Position numbers and translations under genes: made by a program. The notes below the pieces were generated by a model. It was given only the letters and a program-made list of their open reading frames with translations, had not been told where the DNA came from and did not search any database. 64,000 nucleotides of DNA from Nitzschia sp. DOCU1 (taxonomy: Eukaryota; Bacillariophyta; Bacillariophyceae; Bacillariales; Bacillariaceae): NCBI GenBank assembly GCA_951394045.1, contig OX596003.1, positions 61,322 through 125,321 of the forward strand, written 5' to 3'. Below, in pieces: positions 9,681-21,156 of this stretch; within the stretch, counting starts at the first letter, position 1; every line of letters begins with the position of its first letter.

Positions 9681-11282
9681 ATGGCAAAAAAAATTTTATA
9701 TCAAGATAATGCTCGTCGAGCTTTAGAGCGTGGAATGGAAATTATGGTAGAAGCAGTTTCTGTTACTTTAGGACCCAAAGGTCGAAATGTAGTATTAGAA
9801 AAAGCCTATGGATCTCCACAAATTGTAAATGATGGAGTTACAATTGCAAAAGAAATTAGTTTAACCGATCATATTGAAAATACAGGTGTTTCATTAATTC
9901 GTCAAGCTGCTTCTAAAACAAATGATGTTGCTGGTGATGGAACAACAACTGCAACTGTTTTAGCTTATGCAATGGTAAAAGAAGGTTTAAAAAATGTGGC
10001 AGCTGGAGCAAACCCTATTTCGATCAAATTAGGAATGGAAAAGGCAACTCAATATCTAGTTACCCAAATCAATGAGTTCGCTCAACCAGTGGAAGACATT
10101 CAAGCCATTCAACATGTAGCTTCTATTTCAGCAGGTAATGATGACGTAATTGGTTCGTTAATTGCTGATGCTTTAGCAAAGGTTGGAAAAGAAGGTGTTA
10201 TCTCCTTAGAAGAAGGAAAAGGAATTGTAACCGAATTAGAAATTACAGAAGGAATGAAGTTAGAAAAAGGATTTATCTCTCCATATTTCATTACTAATAC
10301 TGATAAAATGGAAGTTTCTTATGACAATCCTTATATATTAATCACAGATAAACGAATTACATTAGTTCAACAAGATTTATTACCAATTTTAGAACAAATT
10401 ACAAAAACAAAACGACCTCTTCTTATTATTGCAGAAGATGTTGAAAAAGAAGCATTAGCGACGTTAATTTTAAATAAATTACGTGGAATTGTGAATGTTG
10501 TTGCGATTCGGGCTCCAGGATTTGGTGAATTACGAAAACAAATGTTAGCTGATATTGCAATATTAACTGGAGGAACCGTTGTTACTCAAGATGCGGGATT
10601 AAGTTTAGATACAATTCAATTAAATTTATTGGGTCAAGCTCGTCGAATTATTGTTACAAAAGATACAACAACTATTGTTGCGGATGGTCAAACATTAAAT
10701 GATATTAAAGTTCGATGTGAACAATTAAGAAAACAAGCTAATCTAGCAGATACTGCTTATGAAAAAGAAAAATTACAAGATCGAATTGCAAAATTGTCTG
10801 GTGGAATTGCGGTTATTAAAGTTGGTGCGGTAACCGAAACTGAAATGAAAGACAAAAAATTACGATTAGAAGATGCGATTAATGCAACAAGAGCCGCTGT
10901 TGAAGAAGGAATTGTTCCAGGTGGAGGAGCAACCTTAGCTCATTTATCTGAGAATTTAGTTACTTGGTCTAAAAATAATTTAAAAGAAGATGAGTTTATA
11001 GGAGCAATGATTATTTCTAGAGCTATTTTAGCACCATTAAAACGAATTGCGGAAAATGCTGGTATTAACGGTCCTGTAATTATTGAAGAAGTTCAACAAC
11101 AAGAATTTGAAATTGGTTACAATGCGGCCAAAAATACATTTGGAAATATGTATGAAGAAGGAATTGTAGATCCTGCAAAAGTAACTCGTTCTGGATTACA
11201 AAATGCAACATCCATTGCAAGTATGATTTTAACAACGGAATGTATTATTGTGGATGATAATATTACTTCCAGCGAATATTAA
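9681..11282 (+). CDS. groEL: Chaperonin 60 (GroEL)
   Basis: A 533-residue group I chaperonin that folds stromal proteins in a double-ring complex with Cpn10 or Cpn20. Visible hallmarks are the [17 protein letters not shown] region (residues about 31-47), the ATP-binding [13 protein letters not shown] near 85-97, the apical domain and the [10 protein letters not shown] segment near 411. It ends in ITSSEY without the Gly-Gly-Met tail of bacterial GroEL. It stands alone without groES and is convergent with dnaK. No CIRCE operator is seen upstream. Confidence 0.97.
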   Translation: MAKKILYQDNARRALERGMEIMVEAVSVTLGPKGRNVVLEKAYGSPQIVNDGVTIAKEISLTDHIENTGVSLIRQAASKTNDVAGDGTTTATVLAYAMVKEGLKNVAAGANPISIKLGMEKATQYLVTQINEFAQPVEDIQAIQHVASISAGNDDVIGSLIADALAKVGKEGVISLEEGKGIVTELEITEGMKLEKGFISPYFITNTDKMEVSYDNPYILITDKRITLVQQDLLPILEQITKTKRPLLIIAEDVEKEALATLILNKLRGIVNVVAIRAPGFGELRKQMLADIAILTGGTVVTQDAGLSLDTIQLNLLGQARRIIVTKDTTTIVADGQTLNDIKVRCEQLRKQANLADTAYEKEKLQDRIAKLSGGIAVIKVGAVTETEMKDKKLRLEDAINATRAAVEEGIVPGGGATLAHLSENLVTWSKNNLKEDEFIGAMIISRAILAPLKRIAENAGINGPVIIEEVQQQEFEIGYNAAKNTFGNMYEEGIVDPAKVTRSGLQNATSIASMILTTECIIVDDNITSSEY

Positions 11283-11302
11283 TATTAATTTATTAATATT
11301 CG
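11273..11302. terminator. Hairpin between groEL and dnaK
   Basis: Perfect 12-bp arms (11273-11284 and 11291-11302) with a 6-nt loop. It overlaps the groEL stop codon and lies 20 nt from the dnaK stop. Probable bidirectional 3' structure for the convergent pair. Confidence 0.65.
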
Positions 11303-11322
11303 TTGAAAGTGAAAATAATTTC

Positions 11323-13164
11323 TTATAAATCATTTAAGTTTGACATTGGATCTGAATTTGATTCAAAATCAGCCTTTGAAGCCATCATTTCAGTCATTGC
11401 TGTTTTTAACTCTTCTAACGAAGATTTTAAACTATCCATTTGATCATTTTGACTTGCTTGTCGAATTCTTTCAATTAATTTAGAAATCGTTTCTTGTTTT
11501 TCATTACCAATTTTATCTTTTAATAAGGTTAATTCTTTTTCCGCTTCAAAACATAACGCTTCGGCTTGATTTTTTAAATCAATTGTTTCTTTTTTTTCTT
11601 TATCCGCGGAAGCGTATTTTTCAGCATCTGCTAACATACTTTCAACTTCACTTTCATTTAATGTAGAAGCGCCTTGAATAGTTACAGATTGTTCTACGCC
11701 AGTTTCTTTTTCTTTTGCTTTTACCGATAAGATACCATCTACATCAATATCAAATGTTACTTCAATTTGTGGAACACCTCGATTTGCTGACGGAATTCCA
11801 TCTAATCGGAAATTACCTAAGCTTTTATTACCATTTACAAGTTCGCGTTCTCCTTGTAAAATATGAATTTCTACATTTGTTTGATTATCTACAGCTGTTG
11901 AGAACATTTCTGATTTTTTCACCGGAATTGTTGTGTTTCGAGCAATAATTTTTGTCATAACACCACCTAATGTTTCAACCCCTAACGATAATGGAGTAAC
12001 ATCTAATAATAAGATATCTTTAATTTCACCGGCTAAAATACCTGCTTGAATCGCAGCTCCAATCGCCACAACTTCGTCTGGATTTACCGATTGATTCGGT
12101 TTTTTTCCAGTTAAGGACTCAACTAATTGCTGAATTGCAGGAATTCGTGTCGAACCACCAACTAAAACTACTTCATTAATATCAGATTTATCTAATCGTG
12201 CATCTGTTAACGCTTTTTCTACTGGAATTCGACACCGAGCAATTAAATTTTCACATAATTTTTCAAACGTTTCTCGAGTTAATTCTTTATCAATATGTTT
12301 TGGACCCGTTTGATCAGCAGTAATAAATGGTAATGAAATATTAGTTTTATCAACCGTTGATAATTCCATTTTTGCTTTTTCAGCCGCTTCTGTTAATCGT
12401 TGTAAAGCTTGAATATCTGTTGATAAATCAATTCCTTCTTGTTCTTTAAAATCCTTCATTAACCAGTTCACTAAAACCTTATCAAAATCATCTCCTCCTA
12501 AATTAGTATCTCCAGCTGTTGCTAAAACTTCAAAAATTCCATCCCCTACTTCTAAAATTGAAACATCAAAAGTTCCCCCGCCTAAATCAAAAACAAGAAT
12601 TGTTTCATTTTGTTTTTTGTCTAAACCATAAGCCAATGATGCTGCTGTTGGTTCATTAATAATTCGTAAAACTTCAACTCCGGCAATTTTGCCAGCATCC
12701 ATTGTTGCTTGTCTTTGAGAATCATTAAAATAAGCAGGAACGGTTATAACCGCTTGAGTTACATCTTGGCTTAAATAAGTTTTGGCATCACTAATTAGTT
12801 TTCGTAACACTTGAGCCGAGATTTCTTCAGGGCTAAATTCTTTATTTAATGCTGGACATTTAATCTTAATGTTGTCATTAGAATCCTTTGTTACTTTATA
12901 TGGTAACTGTTTTGCTTCTGCCGAGATTTCACTTTCTTTTGATCCAATAAATCGTTTTACTGAAAAGAAGGTATTTTCTGGATTAATTACAGCTTGTCGT
13001 TTTGCAATTTGTCCTACCAATAACTCTTGTTTTTTTGTATATGCCACAATCGAAGGTGTTGTTCTTAATCCTTCTGCGTTAATAATTACGCTTGGTTGTC
13101 CACCTTCGATAGCCGCTACTACAGAATTTGTCGTACCTAAATCAATTCCTACAACTTTTGCCAT
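11323..13164 (-). CDS. dnaK: Hsp70 chaperone DnaK
   Basis: A 613-residue Hsp70. The ATPase domain shows [18 protein letters not shown] at the start, [11 protein letters not shown] near 138, [13 protein letters not shown] near 172 and [12 protein letters not shown] near 193. The substrate-binding domain follows from about residue 390 with [18 protein letters not shown], then a helical lid. It acts in the stroma in protein folding and import. Its start faces away from rpl3, and the two genes diverge from the 13.17-13.41 kb spacer. Confidence 0.98.
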   Translation of the reverse strand: MAKVVGIDLGTTNSVVAAIEGGQPSVIINAEGLRTTPSIVAYTKKQELLVGQIAKRQAVINPENTFFSVKRFIGSKESEISAEAKQLPYKVTKDSNDNIKIKCPALNKEFSPEEISAQVLRKLISDAKTYLSQDVTQAVITVPAYFNDSQRQATMDAGKIAGVEVLRIINEPTAASLAYGLDKKQNETILVFDLGGGTFDVSILEVGDGIFEVLATAGDTNLGGDDFDKVLVNWLMKDFKEQEGIDLSTDIQALQRLTEAAEKAKMELSTVDKTNISLPFITADQTGPKHIDKELTRETFEKLCENLIARCRIPVEKALTDARLDKSDINEVVLVGGSTRIPAIQQLVESLTGKKPNQSVNPDEVVAIGAAIQAGILAGEIKDILLLDVTPLSLGVETLGGVMTKIIARNTTIPVKKSEMFSTAVDNQTNVEIHILQGERELVNGNKSLGNFRLDGIPSANRGVPQIEVTFDIDVDGILSVKAKEKETGVEQSVTIQGASTLNESEVESMLADAEKYASADKEKKETIDLKNQAEALCFEAEKELTLLKDKIGNEKQETISKLIERIRQASQNDQMDSLKSSLEELKTAMTEMMASKADFESNSDPMSNLNDL

Positions 13165-13285
13165 ATCGTTAATATATTATTTATTATTAGTTTTAGTAAT
13201 AATTATAAAGTATTGAGAGAATCTTTCTGTAACCTCAACATCCGTAAGAATTTACTTTTAAATAACAGTGTTAATATATGTCTTG

Positions 13286-13314
13286 TAGACAAAATGAATA
13301 GAGCAAATTATACT
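13286..13314 (+). promoter_or_regulatory. Sigma70-type promoter for the ribosomal protein cluster
   Basis: TAGACA at 13286-13291 and TATACT at 13309-13314 are separated by exactly 17 nt. Each matches five of six consensus bases. It lies about 95 nt upstream of the rpl3 start and points into the long ribosomal run. Confidence 0.6.
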
Positions 13315-13409
13315 CTCGAATAGGATTTACTAATTTTAATTAGTTTATCAAATTCTTAAACTTTAAATTCTATTGTTAATTTGTTATAAAAACTATTTGG
13401 AGGACTACC

Positions 13410-14033
13410 GTGAGTGTAGGTTTATTAGGAAATAAAATTGGTATGACACAAATTTTTGATGAAGCTGGAAATATTATTCCAGTTACCATTCTAAAAGTTG
13501 GTCCATGTGTTGTTACACAAGTAAAAACAGAATTAAAAGAAGGTTACGATTCAATTCAAGTTGGCTATAGTAATGTTTCAAGTAAATATCTAACTCAGCC
13601 AGAATTAGGCCATTTACAAAAATCAAATATCCAGCCTTTAAAATATTTAAGAGAATTTCGAATTGAGAGTAATCATGACTTTGAAGTTGGACAAACTTTA
13701 AAAGTAGATTTACTGTCTTCGGGTCAACTCGTAGATATTCAAGGAAAAACAATTGGAAAAGGATTTACTGGATTACAAAAACGTCATAATTTTGCACGCG
13801 GGCCAATGACACATGGTTCTAAAAATCATCGTGCACCTGGTTCAATTGGTATGGGTACAACTCCAGGTCGTGTTTTACCAGGTAAAAAAATGGCTGGGCA
13901 AGTAGGGAACAAAATTACAACAATTAAAAAATTAAAAGTTATTCAATTAAATCTAGAAGAAAATATTTTAGTTGTGAAAGGTTCTGTTCCAGGAAAGCCG
14001 GGAAATTTAGTAAGTATTATTCCTTCAAACTAA
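13410..14033 (+). CDS. rpl3: 50S ribosomal protein L3
   Basis: A 207-residue early-assembly protein that contacts the 3' end of 23S rRNA. The L3 signatures [14 protein letters not shown] (residues about 7-20) and [18 protein letters not shown] (about 131-148) are present. The start is a GTG at 13410, preceded at the right spacing by a strong Shine-Dalgarno (TTGGAGGA). First gene of the S10-type cluster, preceded by a good promoter. Confidence 0.98.
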   Translation: MSVGLLGNKIGMTQIFDEAGNIIPVTILKVGPCVVTQVKTELKEGYDSIQVGYSNVSSKYLTQPELGHLQKSNIQPLKYLREFRIESNHDFEVGQTLKVDLLSSGQLVDIQGKTIGKGFTGLQKRHNFARGPMTHGSKNHRAPGSIGMGTTPGRVLPGKKMAGQVGNKITTIKKLKVIQLNLEENILVVKGSVPGKPGNLVSIIPSN

Positions 14034-14073
14034 TAACGATTCAAGTCAAACCTTATTATTAGCAAAATCAAGT

Positions 14074-14721
14074 ATGACCGTTCAAAAATTTATAAAATAT
14101 ACTCCTTTAGATTTAACAGGAAAACCTTTAGAAGGTACTCAAGAATTACAATTAAATGTTTTGGAAACTTCGGGTAATTATTTATTACATAAAGATCTTT
14201 TAAGACATTATAATTCTCAACGTCAAGGAACTGTTTCCACGAAAACTCGAAGTGAAGTTCGAGGTGGTGGCCGTAAACCATGGCGTCAAAAAGGAACAGG
14301 TCGAGCAAGAGCTGGTTCTAATCGTTCACCTTTATGGAAAGGTGGTGGTGTTACTTTTGGGCCAAAACCAAAAACTGTTTCAATAAAATTAAATAAAAAA
14401 GAACGCCGGTTAGCTTTACAAACGTTATTGTATAACAAAAAAAATGCTATTTTAGTTATTGAAAATTTAGAGAATGGAGTACCAGATTCTAAGACAAAAA
14501 GCTTTTTAGACATTTGTCAAAAATGTTCTGTAAATTTAGATCAAAAAGTATTAGTCGTTGTTGCTCAAAAAACACTTTCGTTAAAATTAGCAACGCAAAA
14601 TATCAAAAATGTCGAACTAATTTTAGCTTCAAATTTGAATACGCTTAGTGTATTAAAAGCAAAACAAATTCTTTTAACTCCATTAGCCTTAAATACTATA
14701 AAGGAGATTTATTGTGATTAA
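14074..14721 (+). CDS. rpl4: 50S ribosomal protein L4
   Basis: A 215-residue protein with the L4 loop signature [20 protein letters not shown] near residues 64-83. This is the extended arm that lines the peptide exit tunnel. The C-terminal globular half is more divergent, as usual in plastids. Its last 8 nt overlap the GTG start of rpl23, suggesting translational coupling. Confidence 0.97.
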   Translation: MTVQKFIKYTPLDLTGKPLEGTQELQLNVLETSGNYLLHKDLLRHYNSQRQGTVSTKTRSEVRGGGRKPWRQKGTGRARAGSNRSPLWKGGGVTFGPKPKTVSIKLNKKERRLALQTLLYNKKNAILVIENLENGVPDSKTKSFLDICQKCSVNLDQKVLVVVAQKTLSLKLATQNIKNVELILASNLNTLSVLKAKQILLTPLALNTIKEIYCD

Positions 14722-15013
14722 CTCTTCCGATTCGAATGCACAAATTATCAAATACCCTATTATTACAGATAAAGCGACAAGACTTTTAGAAAACAATCAG
14801 TACAGTTTTATCGTTGATCGTTATTCAGATAAACTTACAATTAAAGCTGCAATTGAATACTTATTCAATGTTAAAGTAATAAACGTAAATACATGTCGTC
14901 TTCCTCGTAAGAAAAAACGTGTTGGTAAATTTATTGGCTGGAAACCCCAATATAAAAAAGCAATTGTAAGTTTAAAAGAAGGTGACGTAATAAACTTATT
15001 TACTGAAAATTAA
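14714..15013 (+). CDS. rpl23: 50S ribosomal protein L23
   Basis: A 99-residue exit-tunnel rim protein and docking site for targeting factors. The motif [22 protein letters not shown] (about residues 11-32) and [21 protein letters not shown] identify it. It begins with GTG at 14714 inside the end of rpl4, with AAGGAG just upstream. This is a second GTG start in the cluster. Confidence 0.96.
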   Translation: MINSSDSNAQIIKYPIITDKATRLLENNQYSFIVDRYSDKLTIKAAIEYLFNVKVINVNTCRLPRKKKRVGKFIGWKPQYKKAIVSLKEGDVINLFTEN

Positions 15014-15036
15014 TAATTAAAAAACTACTAACGTTT

Positions 15037-15864
15037 ATGAGTATTCGTCTTTATAAATCATATACACCAGGTACAAGAAATCGAGCACTTTCGGCGTTTA
15101 CGGAAATCACAAAGTCAAAACCCGAAAAAAGTTTACTTCAAAAAAATCATCGGAATAAAGGACGAAATAATCGTGGTATTATTACGATTCGTCATCGCGG
15201 TGGTGGACACAAAAGACGTTATCGTCTAATTGACTTTAAACGTAATAAATACGGTATTGAAGGAACGGTAGCGGCTATTGAATACGACCCAAATCGAAAT
15301 GCAAGAATTGCCTTAATTCATTATACAGATGGTGAAAAACGCTATATTTTACATAGTAAAAGCTTAGAAGTTGGACATAAAATCTTATCTGGCTTAGAAG
15401 CACCATTTCAAATTGGAAATACTTTACCTTTAATGAATATTCCATTAGGAACTTCAATTCATAATATTGAATTAATTCCAAATCGAGGAGGTCAACTTGT
15501 TCGATCAGCTGGAACATCGGCAAAGATACTAGCAAAAGAAGGTGACTATGTAACTTTACGGTTACCATCAAAAGAAATTCGTTTAATTCGAAAAGAATGT
15601 TTTGCGACAATTGGGGAAGTAAGTAATAACGATGCCTTTTTAGTTCAAAGTGGAAAAGCTGGTCGAACTCGATGGTTAGGAAAACGACCAACAGTTCGTG
15701 GTTCGGTAATGAACCCTTGTGATCACCCACATGGTGGTGGTGAAGGTCGAACACCTATTGGTAGAACTAGACCATTAACACCATGGGGTAAACCAGCATT
15801 AGGTATCAAAACACGAAAACGTAAAAAATTAAGTGATGCTTATATTCTTCGTCGACGTGGTTAA
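15037..15864 (+). CDS. rpl2: 50S ribosomal protein L2
   Basis: A 275-residue core protein required for subunit association and the peptidyl-transferase environment. It shows the [18 protein letters not shown]-terminal region (about residues 48-64), [19 protein letters not shown] near 220-238 and the basic end [18 protein letters not shown]. No intron and full family length. Confidence 0.98.
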   Translation: MSIRLYKSYTPGTRNRALSAFTEITKSKPEKSLLQKNHRNKGRNNRGIITIRHRGGGHKRRYRLIDFKRNKYGIEGTVAAIEYDPNRNARIALIHYTDGEKRYILHSKSLEVGHKILSGLEAPFQIGNTLPLMNIPLGTSIHNIELIPNRGGQLVRSAGTSAKILAKEGDYVTLRLPSKEIRLIRKECFATIGEVSNNDAFLVQSGKAGRTRWLGKRPTVRGSVMNPCDHPHGGGEGRTPIGRTRPLTPWGKPALGIKTRKRKKLSDAYILRRRG

Positions 15865-15899
15865 CTAACTATTGTATACATAACTAAAATTATTTTCAA

Positions 15900-16178
15900 A
15901 TGACAAGATCATTAAAAAAAAGTCCATTTGTTGCTTATCATCTGTTAAAGAAAATTAATAAAATGAACGAAGTAGGCAAAAAAGATACAATTACAACTTG
16001 GTCTCGCTCTTCCACGATTTTGCCGAGCATGGTTGGATTTACAATTGCCATTTATAATGGTAAACAACATGTTCCAGTCTTTATTTCAGATCAATATGTT
16101 GGTCATAAATTAGGTGAATTTGTATCCACAAGAAATTTTAAAACTCATATCAAAGCTGATAGAAAAGGGAAACGATAA
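15900..16178 (+). CDS. rps19: 30S ribosomal protein S19
   Basis: A 92-residue protein of the 30S head. It carries [19 protein letters not shown] at the start, [25 protein letters not shown] in the middle and [15 protein letters not shown] near the end. Normal length. It is followed 14 nt later by the lineage-specific ycf88. Confidence 0.97.
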   Translation: MTRSLKKSPFVAYHLLKKINKMNEVGKKDTITTWSRSSTILPSMVGFTIAIYNGKQHVPVFISDQYVGHKLGEFVSTRNFKTHIKADRKGKR

Positions 16179-16192
16179 TTACTAAAAATCGA

Positions 16193-16681
16193 ATGAATCG
16201 AATTTTATATGAAATTCGATGTAAATGTAAGGAAGAGATTTCGGTTACCAAAAAACGGAAATCAACGAATAGAAGCGAAGGCAAACCCTTTGTCTATCCT
16301 AATCCAAACGAACTGACATCGAAGACCTTCCAGATAAAATACGAAAAGAACTTATCTTCCGTTGCTAAATTTTTATTAAATAGTTTTCAAAATAAATATC
16401 TATATTATGCGATTGATGATATTTTATATTTGTTAAAGTCAAATCCAAGTGAACGAGATAATCTTTTAGCACTTTTATATTCCCCGGTTCTTTCATTGCA
16501 AAATAATTTTTCGATTAACTTTTTCGATATCTGGATTCAAGAAATCTATATTACGGAAGTTTCTAAAACAAACAAATTTTTACAAATGACTGATTCAAGT
16601 TTTGAATCTTTTCATTCTATAACCATTAAGCTTTTATATCGAACTAAAATTCCAATGAAACAACAAGAGTCTTTATGGTAA
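16193..16681 (+). CDS. ycf88: Ycf88-like protein
   Basis: A 162-residue reading frame between rps19 and rpl22, in the same orientation and spacing as the ribosomal genes. The sequence has no motif I can assign. It is Lys/Asn/Ser/Phe-rich, with a basic N-terminus (CKCKEEISVTKKRKSTNRSEG, partial) and a helical, hydrophobic-patterned middle (about residues 58-100). There is no clear transmembrane segment. I call it Ycf88 because, as I recall, diatom plastids have a fast-evolving gene of this size at exactly this place. That is positional and not motif-based. The function is unknown, and a ribosome-related role is only suggested by the operon. Confidence 0.72.
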   Translation: MNRILYEIRCKCKEEISVTKKRKSTNRSEGKPFVYPNPNELTSKTFQIKYEKNLSSVAKFLLNSFQNKYLYYAIDDILYLLKSNPSERDNLLALLYSPVLSLQNNFSINFFDIWIQEIYITEVSKTNKFLQMTDSSFESFHSITIKLLYRTKIPMKQQESLW

Positions 16682-16759
16682 CTTTGGAATTGATTTCAAG
16701 CTTGAAAATCGAAAATTATTTGATATTACTTGAAGTATATATATTAAACACAATTACAT

Positions 16760-17107
16760 ATGACAAATTCGCAATCCGTTAAAGCAGTAGCGAAATATAT
16801 TCGAATGTCTCCTCATAAAATACGAAGAGTTATTGATCAAATTCGAGGTCGCTCCTATCAAGAAGCATTAATGATTTTAGAATTCTTACCTTATCAAGCC
16901 GGCGGGCCGATTTGGCAAGTAGTTCATTCTGCGGCGGCAAATGCCAAACATAACTATGGATTAGATAAAAAAAAATTAGTTATTGAGGAAATATTTGCCG
17001 ATGAAGGACCTAAATTAAAAAGAATTCGCCCGCGTGCTCAAGGTCGAGCATATAAAATTTTAAAACCAACATGTCATATTACAGTAATTATGACAGAAAC
17101 GAACTAA
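16760..17107 (+). CDS. rpl22: 50S ribosomal protein L22
   Basis: A 115-residue tunnel protein. The [24 protein letters not shown] start (residues about 8-31), [15 protein letters not shown] in the middle and the beta-hairpin region [21 protein letters not shown] are diagnostic. Length is ordinary. Confidence 0.97.
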   Translation: MTNSQSVKAVAKYIRMSPHKIRRVIDQIRGRSYQEALMILEFLPYQAGGPIWQVVHSAAANAKHNYGLDKKKLVIEEIFADEGPKLKRIRPRAQGRAYKILKPTCHITVIMTETN

Positions 17108-17137
17108 TTATGATTTTCAATTAAAAGGACTAATTCT

Positions 17138-17782
17138 ATGGGGCAAAAAACACATCCTTTAGGATTCAGATTAGGTATTACACAAGATCACAAGTCAACG
17201 TGGTACGCTAATTTTAATCAGTATGCAACTATTGTAGAAGAAGATGATAAAATCCGCACATATATAAAAAGTATTGCAAAACCAAATAATATTTCCAATT
17301 TAACTATTGATCGAAATAGCTTAAATGATCAAATTCAATTAACCATTGAAACTGGAAAACCTGGAATTTTAGTAGGTGAACTTGGCTCCGGACTAGAAAA
17401 TTTACTAAGCCATTTGAAAAAAATCTTACCTTCAAATCGTCAAGTAACAATTAAAGTTTTTGAAGTTCCAAAAGTTGATTTAGATGCCAATCTTCTTGCC
17501 GATTTAGTGGCAGAACAATTAGAAAAACGAATTGCGTTTAGACGAGCTATTCGTGAAGCTTTACAACGGGCTCAAAAACAAAATGTAAATGGTATCAAAA
17601 TTCAAGTCTCTGGACGTTTAAACGGCGCCGAAATTGCAAGAAGTGAATGGATTCGTGAAGGACGAGTTCCCTTACAAACATTACGAGCTGATATTGATTA
17701 TGCTACAACCGAAGCTAATACAATTTATGGAGTATTAGGAATTAAAGTTTGGTTATTTAGAAATGAAATTTTATCTAAATAA
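17138..17782 (+). CDS. rps3: 30S ribosomal protein S3
   Basis: A 214-residue protein near the mRNA entry site. It begins [27 protein letters not shown]-type RNA-binding region includes [16 protein letters not shown] (about residues 72-87), and the C-terminal domain shows [39 protein letters not shown] precedes the ATG. Confidence 0.98.
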   Translation: MGQKTHPLGFRLGITQDHKSTWYANFNQYATIVEEDDKIRTYIKSIAKPNNISNLTIDRNSLNDQIQLTIETGKPGILVGELGSGLENLLSHLKKILPSNRQVTIKVFEVPKVDLDANLLADLVAEQLEKRIAFRRAIREALQRAQKQNVNGIKIQVSGRLNGAEIARSEWIREGRVPLQTLRADIDYATTEANTIYGVLGIKVWLFRNEILSK

Positions 17783-17829
17783 GAAATTACTAATTCAAAA
17801 AATTTATAGTTTTATTTAATTAATTTGTT

Positions 17830-18246
17830 ATGTTAAGTCCAAAAAGAACAAAATATAGAAAATACCATCGAGGACGTATGCGTGGTAAAGCAACCCGTGG
17901 AAATGAAATTTGCTTTGGTAATTTTGGGTTACAAGCCTTAGAGCCAACTTGGATTACTTCCCGTCAAATTGAAGCAGCGCGTCGTACTATTACCCGATAT
18001 ACAAAACGTGGTGCCAAGTTATGGATTCGAATTTTTCCAGATAAAACGGTTACAGCGCGCGCAGCCGAATCTAGAATGGGATCTGGTAAAGGGGCCGTGG
18101 ATTATTGGGTAGCTGTTGTACGACCTGGAACAATTCTTTTTGAAATTAGTTCTGTGCCTGAAGAAGTTGCCAAAGCAGCATTCAATCTAGCTGCTTATAA
18201 ATTGCCATTGAAAACAAAATTTATTAATAAAGATACTAGTATATAA
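17830..18246 (+). CDS. rpl16: 50S ribosomal protein L16
   Basis: A 138-residue protein that helps organise the A site and factor-binding region. Diagnostic: [21 protein letters not shown] at the start, [21 protein letters not shown] near 54-74 and [24 protein letters not shown]. No intron, unlike plant plastid rpl16. Confidence 0.98.
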   Translation: MLSPKRTKYRKYHRGRMRGKATRGNEICFGNFGLQALEPTWITSRQIEAARRTITRYTKRGAKLWIRIFPDKTVTARAAESRMGSGKGAVDYWVAVVRPGTILFEISSVPEEVAKAAFNLAAYKLPLKTKFINKDTSI

Positions 18247-18249
18247 AAG

Positions 18250-18465
18250 ATGAGTCTACCTCAATTTACTGATATTATTTCACTTTCAAATTCAGAGATT
18301 TCTGAAGCGATTATTGAAACTGAAACTGAGTTATTTAATTTGCGTTTTAAAAAAGCTACACGTCAAAATTTTAAATCTCATGAAATAAAATCTACAAAAC
18401 GTCGCTTAGCCCAATTAAAAACGCTTTTAACTTTACGTTTAGAAAGTTTAGAAGAAAAAAAATAA
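18250..18465 (+). CDS. rpl29: 50S ribosomal protein L29
   Basis: A 71-residue two-helix protein at the tunnel exit. The pattern ETELFNLRFKKATRQNFKSHEIKSTKRRLAQLKTLL (partial) is the L29 helical hairpin. It starts 3 nt after the rpl16 stop. Short and divergent, but position and pattern agree. Confidence 0.94.
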   Translation: MSLPQFTDIISLSNSEISEAIIETETELFNLRFKKATRQNFKSHEIKSTKRRLAQLKTLLTLRLESLEEKK

Positions 18466-18497
18466 AGTATTTAAATTATCAATTTAAGGAGTTTTAA

Positions 18498-18752
18498 ATG
18501 CCAGTTAAGCAACAAGTTGGTATCGTCATTAGTAATAAGATGCAAAAAACGATTGTTGTTAAAATTGAGAACCGATATCCACATCCAATTTATTCAAAAA
18601 CATTGGTAAAAACGAAAAAATATTTAGCTCATGATGAGCAAGAATTATGTAATATTGGTGATCAAGTATTAGTTCAAGAATGTCGACCATTAAGTAAAAG
18701 AAAACGTTGGAAGTTAATTGAAATTCTTTCAAAATCATCTTTAATAAGTTAA
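18498..18752 (+). CDS. rps17: 30S ribosomal protein S17
   Basis: An 84-residue OB-fold protein. Recognisable blocks are [19 protein letters not shown] (residues about 8-26), [19 protein letters not shown] and [27 protein letters not shown] lies before the ATG at good distance. Confidence 0.96.
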   Translation: MPVKQQVGIVISNKMQKTIVVKIENRYPHPIYSKTLVKTKKYLAHDEQELCNIGDQVLVQECRPLSKRKRWKLIEILSKSSLIS

Positions 18753-18762
18753 CTATTATTTT

Positions 18763-19128
18763 ATGATTTATCCTCAAACAATTTTAACAGTAGCGGATAA
18801 TACCGGTGCTAAAAAAGTAATGTGTATTAGAGTATTAGGTGGTAACAAAAAATATGCCACAATTGGTGACACAATTATTGCAGTTGTCAAAGAAGCAATT
18901 CCGAATATGCCAGTGAAACGTTCCGATGTCGTGAAAGCAATTGTTGTTAGAACGAAAAAAACAATTCGTCGAGCAGACGGAATGTATATTCGATTTGACG
19001 ATAATGCTGCTGTCGTTGTCAATGCCGATAATAATCCACGTGGAACTCGAGTATTTGGTCCTGTAGCACGTGAAATTCGAGATAAAAATTTTTCAAAAAT
19101 TGTATCCTTAGCACCAGAGGTTTTATAA
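18763..19128 (+). CDS. rpl14: 50S ribosomal protein L14
   Basis: A 121-residue protein at the subunit interface. Signature regions are [27 protein letters not shown] (start, partial) and the L14 block [32 protein letters not shown] near residues 75-106. It ends one nucleotide before rpl24. Confidence 0.97.
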   Translation: MIYPQTILTVADNTGAKKVMCIRVLGGNKKYATIGDTIIAVVKEAIPNMPVKRSDVVKAIVVRTKKTIRRADGMYIRFDDNAAVVVNADNNPRGTRVFGPVAREIRDKNFSKIVSLAPEVL

Positions 19129-19129
19129 A

Positions 19130-19372
19130 ATGTCAAAGAAACAAAAAATTCATGTCAAAGTAGGTGACCAAGTAATGGTTACGTCTGGTTTTCATAAAAA
19201 TGAAACAGGAGAAGTTCTAAAAGTTAATAAAGCAACAGGAAAAATCATTGTTCAAGGAATTAACTTTAAGTTTAAACATGTTAAACCAAATGCTGTCAAC
19301 GAAATCGGCGAAATTAAACAAATGGAAGCACCTATTCATCATTCAAATGTTAAATTAAATTTAAAAGATTAA
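19130..19372 (+). CDS. rpl24: 50S ribosomal protein L24
   Basis: An 80-residue assembly-initiator protein with a KOW motif ([23 protein letters not shown], about residues 10-32) followed by [12 protein letters not shown]. It is packed one nucleotide from rpl14 upstream and rpl5 downstream. Confidence 0.95.
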   Translation: MSKKQKIHVKVGDQVMVTSGFHKNETGEVLKVNKATGKIIVQGINFKFKHVKPNAVNEIGEIKQMEAPIHHSNVKLNLKD

Positions 19373-19373
19373 T

Positions 19374-20090
19374 ATGCTAAATCAACATTCATTGGAAGAA
19401 ATTGCGGATATTCATAATTTACTTGAAAATATTAAACACGAATATGAAAAAGGAATTAAGCCAATTTTAATCAAGAATACTCCTTCAAGATTTCAAAATC
19501 CGCATAGTGTTCCAAAGTTAAAAAAAATTCAAATTAATCGTGGATTAGGATTAACCGCTCAAAATACGAATATTTTGAAAAAAAATATTGAAGAATTTGA
19601 AGCCATTACGGGTCAAAAACCAATTATTACAAGATCTAAAAAGGCAATTGCTGGATTTAAAATTCGTGAAGATATGGAGTTAGGATTAAATGTTACTTTA
19701 CGAGGTGAAAAAATGTATGCGTTTTTAACAAAATTATTATTTTTTACATTTTCTCAAATTCGTGATTTTCGAGGTTTATCTTTACGAAGCTTTGATAAAG
19801 CAGGAAATTATACATTTGGGTTAAAAGAGCAATTAATTTTTCCAGAAATTAATTATGATGATGTAGATCGAACAGAAGGTTTTACAATCACGATTGTATT
19901 AGATCAATCGTCTCCTAAATATCAGTCAAAATCGATTGATAAAATTTTAAATGGTATGATCTTATTTAAATTTTTACGATTCCCATTAAATGATTGTGGT
20001 TATTATGAAAAATATTCCTCTTTCTCAGAAGTAAGTCAAGTCTGGGATCGAAAACGCCACTTAAAACGGAAACGTTGGTCACAAGAATAA
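19374..20090 (+). CDS. rpl5: 50S ribosomal protein L5
   Basis: A 238-residue protein that binds 5S rRNA in the central protuberance. L5 blocks are [40 protein letters not shown] and [29 protein letters not shown] sequence near residues 126-150. It is longer than bacterial L5 (about 180), with extra residues at both ends, including a basic C-terminal tail ([12 protein letters not shown]). Extended ends also occur in other red-lineage plastids. Confidence 0.96.
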   Translation: MLNQHSLEEIADIHNLLENIKHEYEKGIKPILIKNTPSRFQNPHSVPKLKKIQINRGLGLTAQNTNILKKNIEEFEAITGQKPIITRSKKAIAGFKIREDMELGLNVTLRGEKMYAFLTKLLFFTFSQIRDFRGLSLRSFDKAGNYTFGLKEQLIFPEINYDDVDRTEGFTITIVLDQSSPKYQSKSIDKILNGMILFKFLRFPLNDCGYYEKYSSFSEVSQVWDRKRHLKRKRWSQE

Positions 20091-20124
20091 AGAATTACTA
20101 ATTAAATTTAAGAAGGAGATAACT

Positions 20125-20523
20125 GTGGTAACAGATACTATTTCAGATATGTTAACACGCATTCGAAATGCAACAATGGTCAAACATCAAATCGTTCAAA
20201 TTCCAGTTACAAAAATGTCACTAGCTATTACGACTATTCTGAAAGATGAAGGATTTATTGAAGATTTTGAACCGTATCAAGAGAACAATCGCGAGTACTT
20301 ATTACTTTCCTTAAAATATACAGGAAAATCAAGAACTGCGGTTATAAGTGAAATTCAAAGAGTTAGTAAACCTGGTTTACGTGTTTATAAAAACTCAAAA
20401 GAACTGCCAAAAATTTTAGATGATTTAGGAATTGCCATTTTGTCTACCTCAAAAGGTGTTATGACAAATCTAAAAGCTAAAGAGTTAGGCATTGGTGGTG
20501 AAGTATTATGTTATATTTGGTAA
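20125..20523 (+). CDS. rps8: 30S ribosomal protein S8
   Basis: A 132-residue primary binding protein of the 30S platform. DTISDMLTRIRNATMVKHQIVQIP at the start and STSKGVMTNLKAKELGIGGEVLCYIW at the end (both partial) are diagnostic. The start is GTG at 20125 with a strong AGAAGGAGAT upstream. This is the third GTG start in the cluster. Confidence 0.97.
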   Translation: MVTDTISDMLTRIRNATMVKHQIVQIPVTKMSLAITTILKDEGFIEDFEPYQENNREYLLLSLKYTGKSRTAVISEIQRVSKPGLRVYKNSKELPKILDDLGIAILSTSKGVMTNLKAKELGIGGEVLCYIW

Positions 20524-20540
20524 ATTAAGGAGTTTTAAAA

Positions 20541-21077
20541 ATGTCACGCATAGGAAAATTACCAATCCCTATTCCAGATAGTGTTAAAGTTAATCAAACA
20601 GATTCACAGATTACCATTCAAGGAAAATTTGGAAGTTTAGAACTAACCATTCCGGACATCATTGGAATTCAACAGGAGACAAATTTTTTAAAAGTTAGTC
20701 TTAACACTGAAGCACGAGATCTTCGTTCTTTACATGGTCTATATCGTACACTTATTAATAACATGGTAATTGGTGTTTCAGAACAATTCCAATTAACGTT
20801 GGTTTTAAAAGGTGTTGGATATCGAGCTGCAGTCCAAGGTCAGGAAATTACCTTAAGTTTAGGCTATAGTCATCCTGTTAAAATGGCTATTCCAGAAGGT
20901 ATTTCTGTGGAAGTAGTTCAGAATACAACTATTAATTTAAAATCATGTGATAAAGAAAAATTAGGTTTATTTGCTTCCAATATTAGAGCTTGGCGTCGTC
21001 CGGAACCTTATAAAGGAAAAGGAATTTTGTATAAAGATGAACAAATTATTCGAAAAGCTGGAAAAGCTGGAAAATAA
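20541..21077 (+). CDS. rpl6: 50S ribosomal protein L6
   Basis: A 178-residue protein with two related domains near the sarcin-ricin loop. It begins MSRIGKLPIPIPDSVKV. The C-terminal block RRPEPYKGKGILYKDEQIIRKAGKAGK (partial) is the L6 signature. AAGGAG precedes the ATG. Ordinary length. Confidence 0.97.
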   Translation: MSRIGKLPIPIPDSVKVNQTDSQITIQGKFGSLELTIPDIIGIQQETNFLKVSLNTEARDLRSLHGLYRTLINNMVIGVSEQFQLTLVLKGVGYRAAVQGQEITLSLGYSHPVKMAIPEGISVEVVQNTTINLKSCDKEKLGLFASNIRAWRRPEPYKGKGILYKDEQIIRKAGKAGK

Positions 21078-21156
21078 AGAAATTCTAGTTCTAATTCTTT
21101 ATTTTCCATCTGGAATTTAATCCTTTTCTATTTTTAAAAAATTAACCATTACAGTT

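Noticed and set aside
15275..15754. 159-codon frame antisense to rpl2
   Set aside because: Shadow frame opposite a well-conserved ribosomal gene; His/Leu-rich composition is a by-product of the coding strand.
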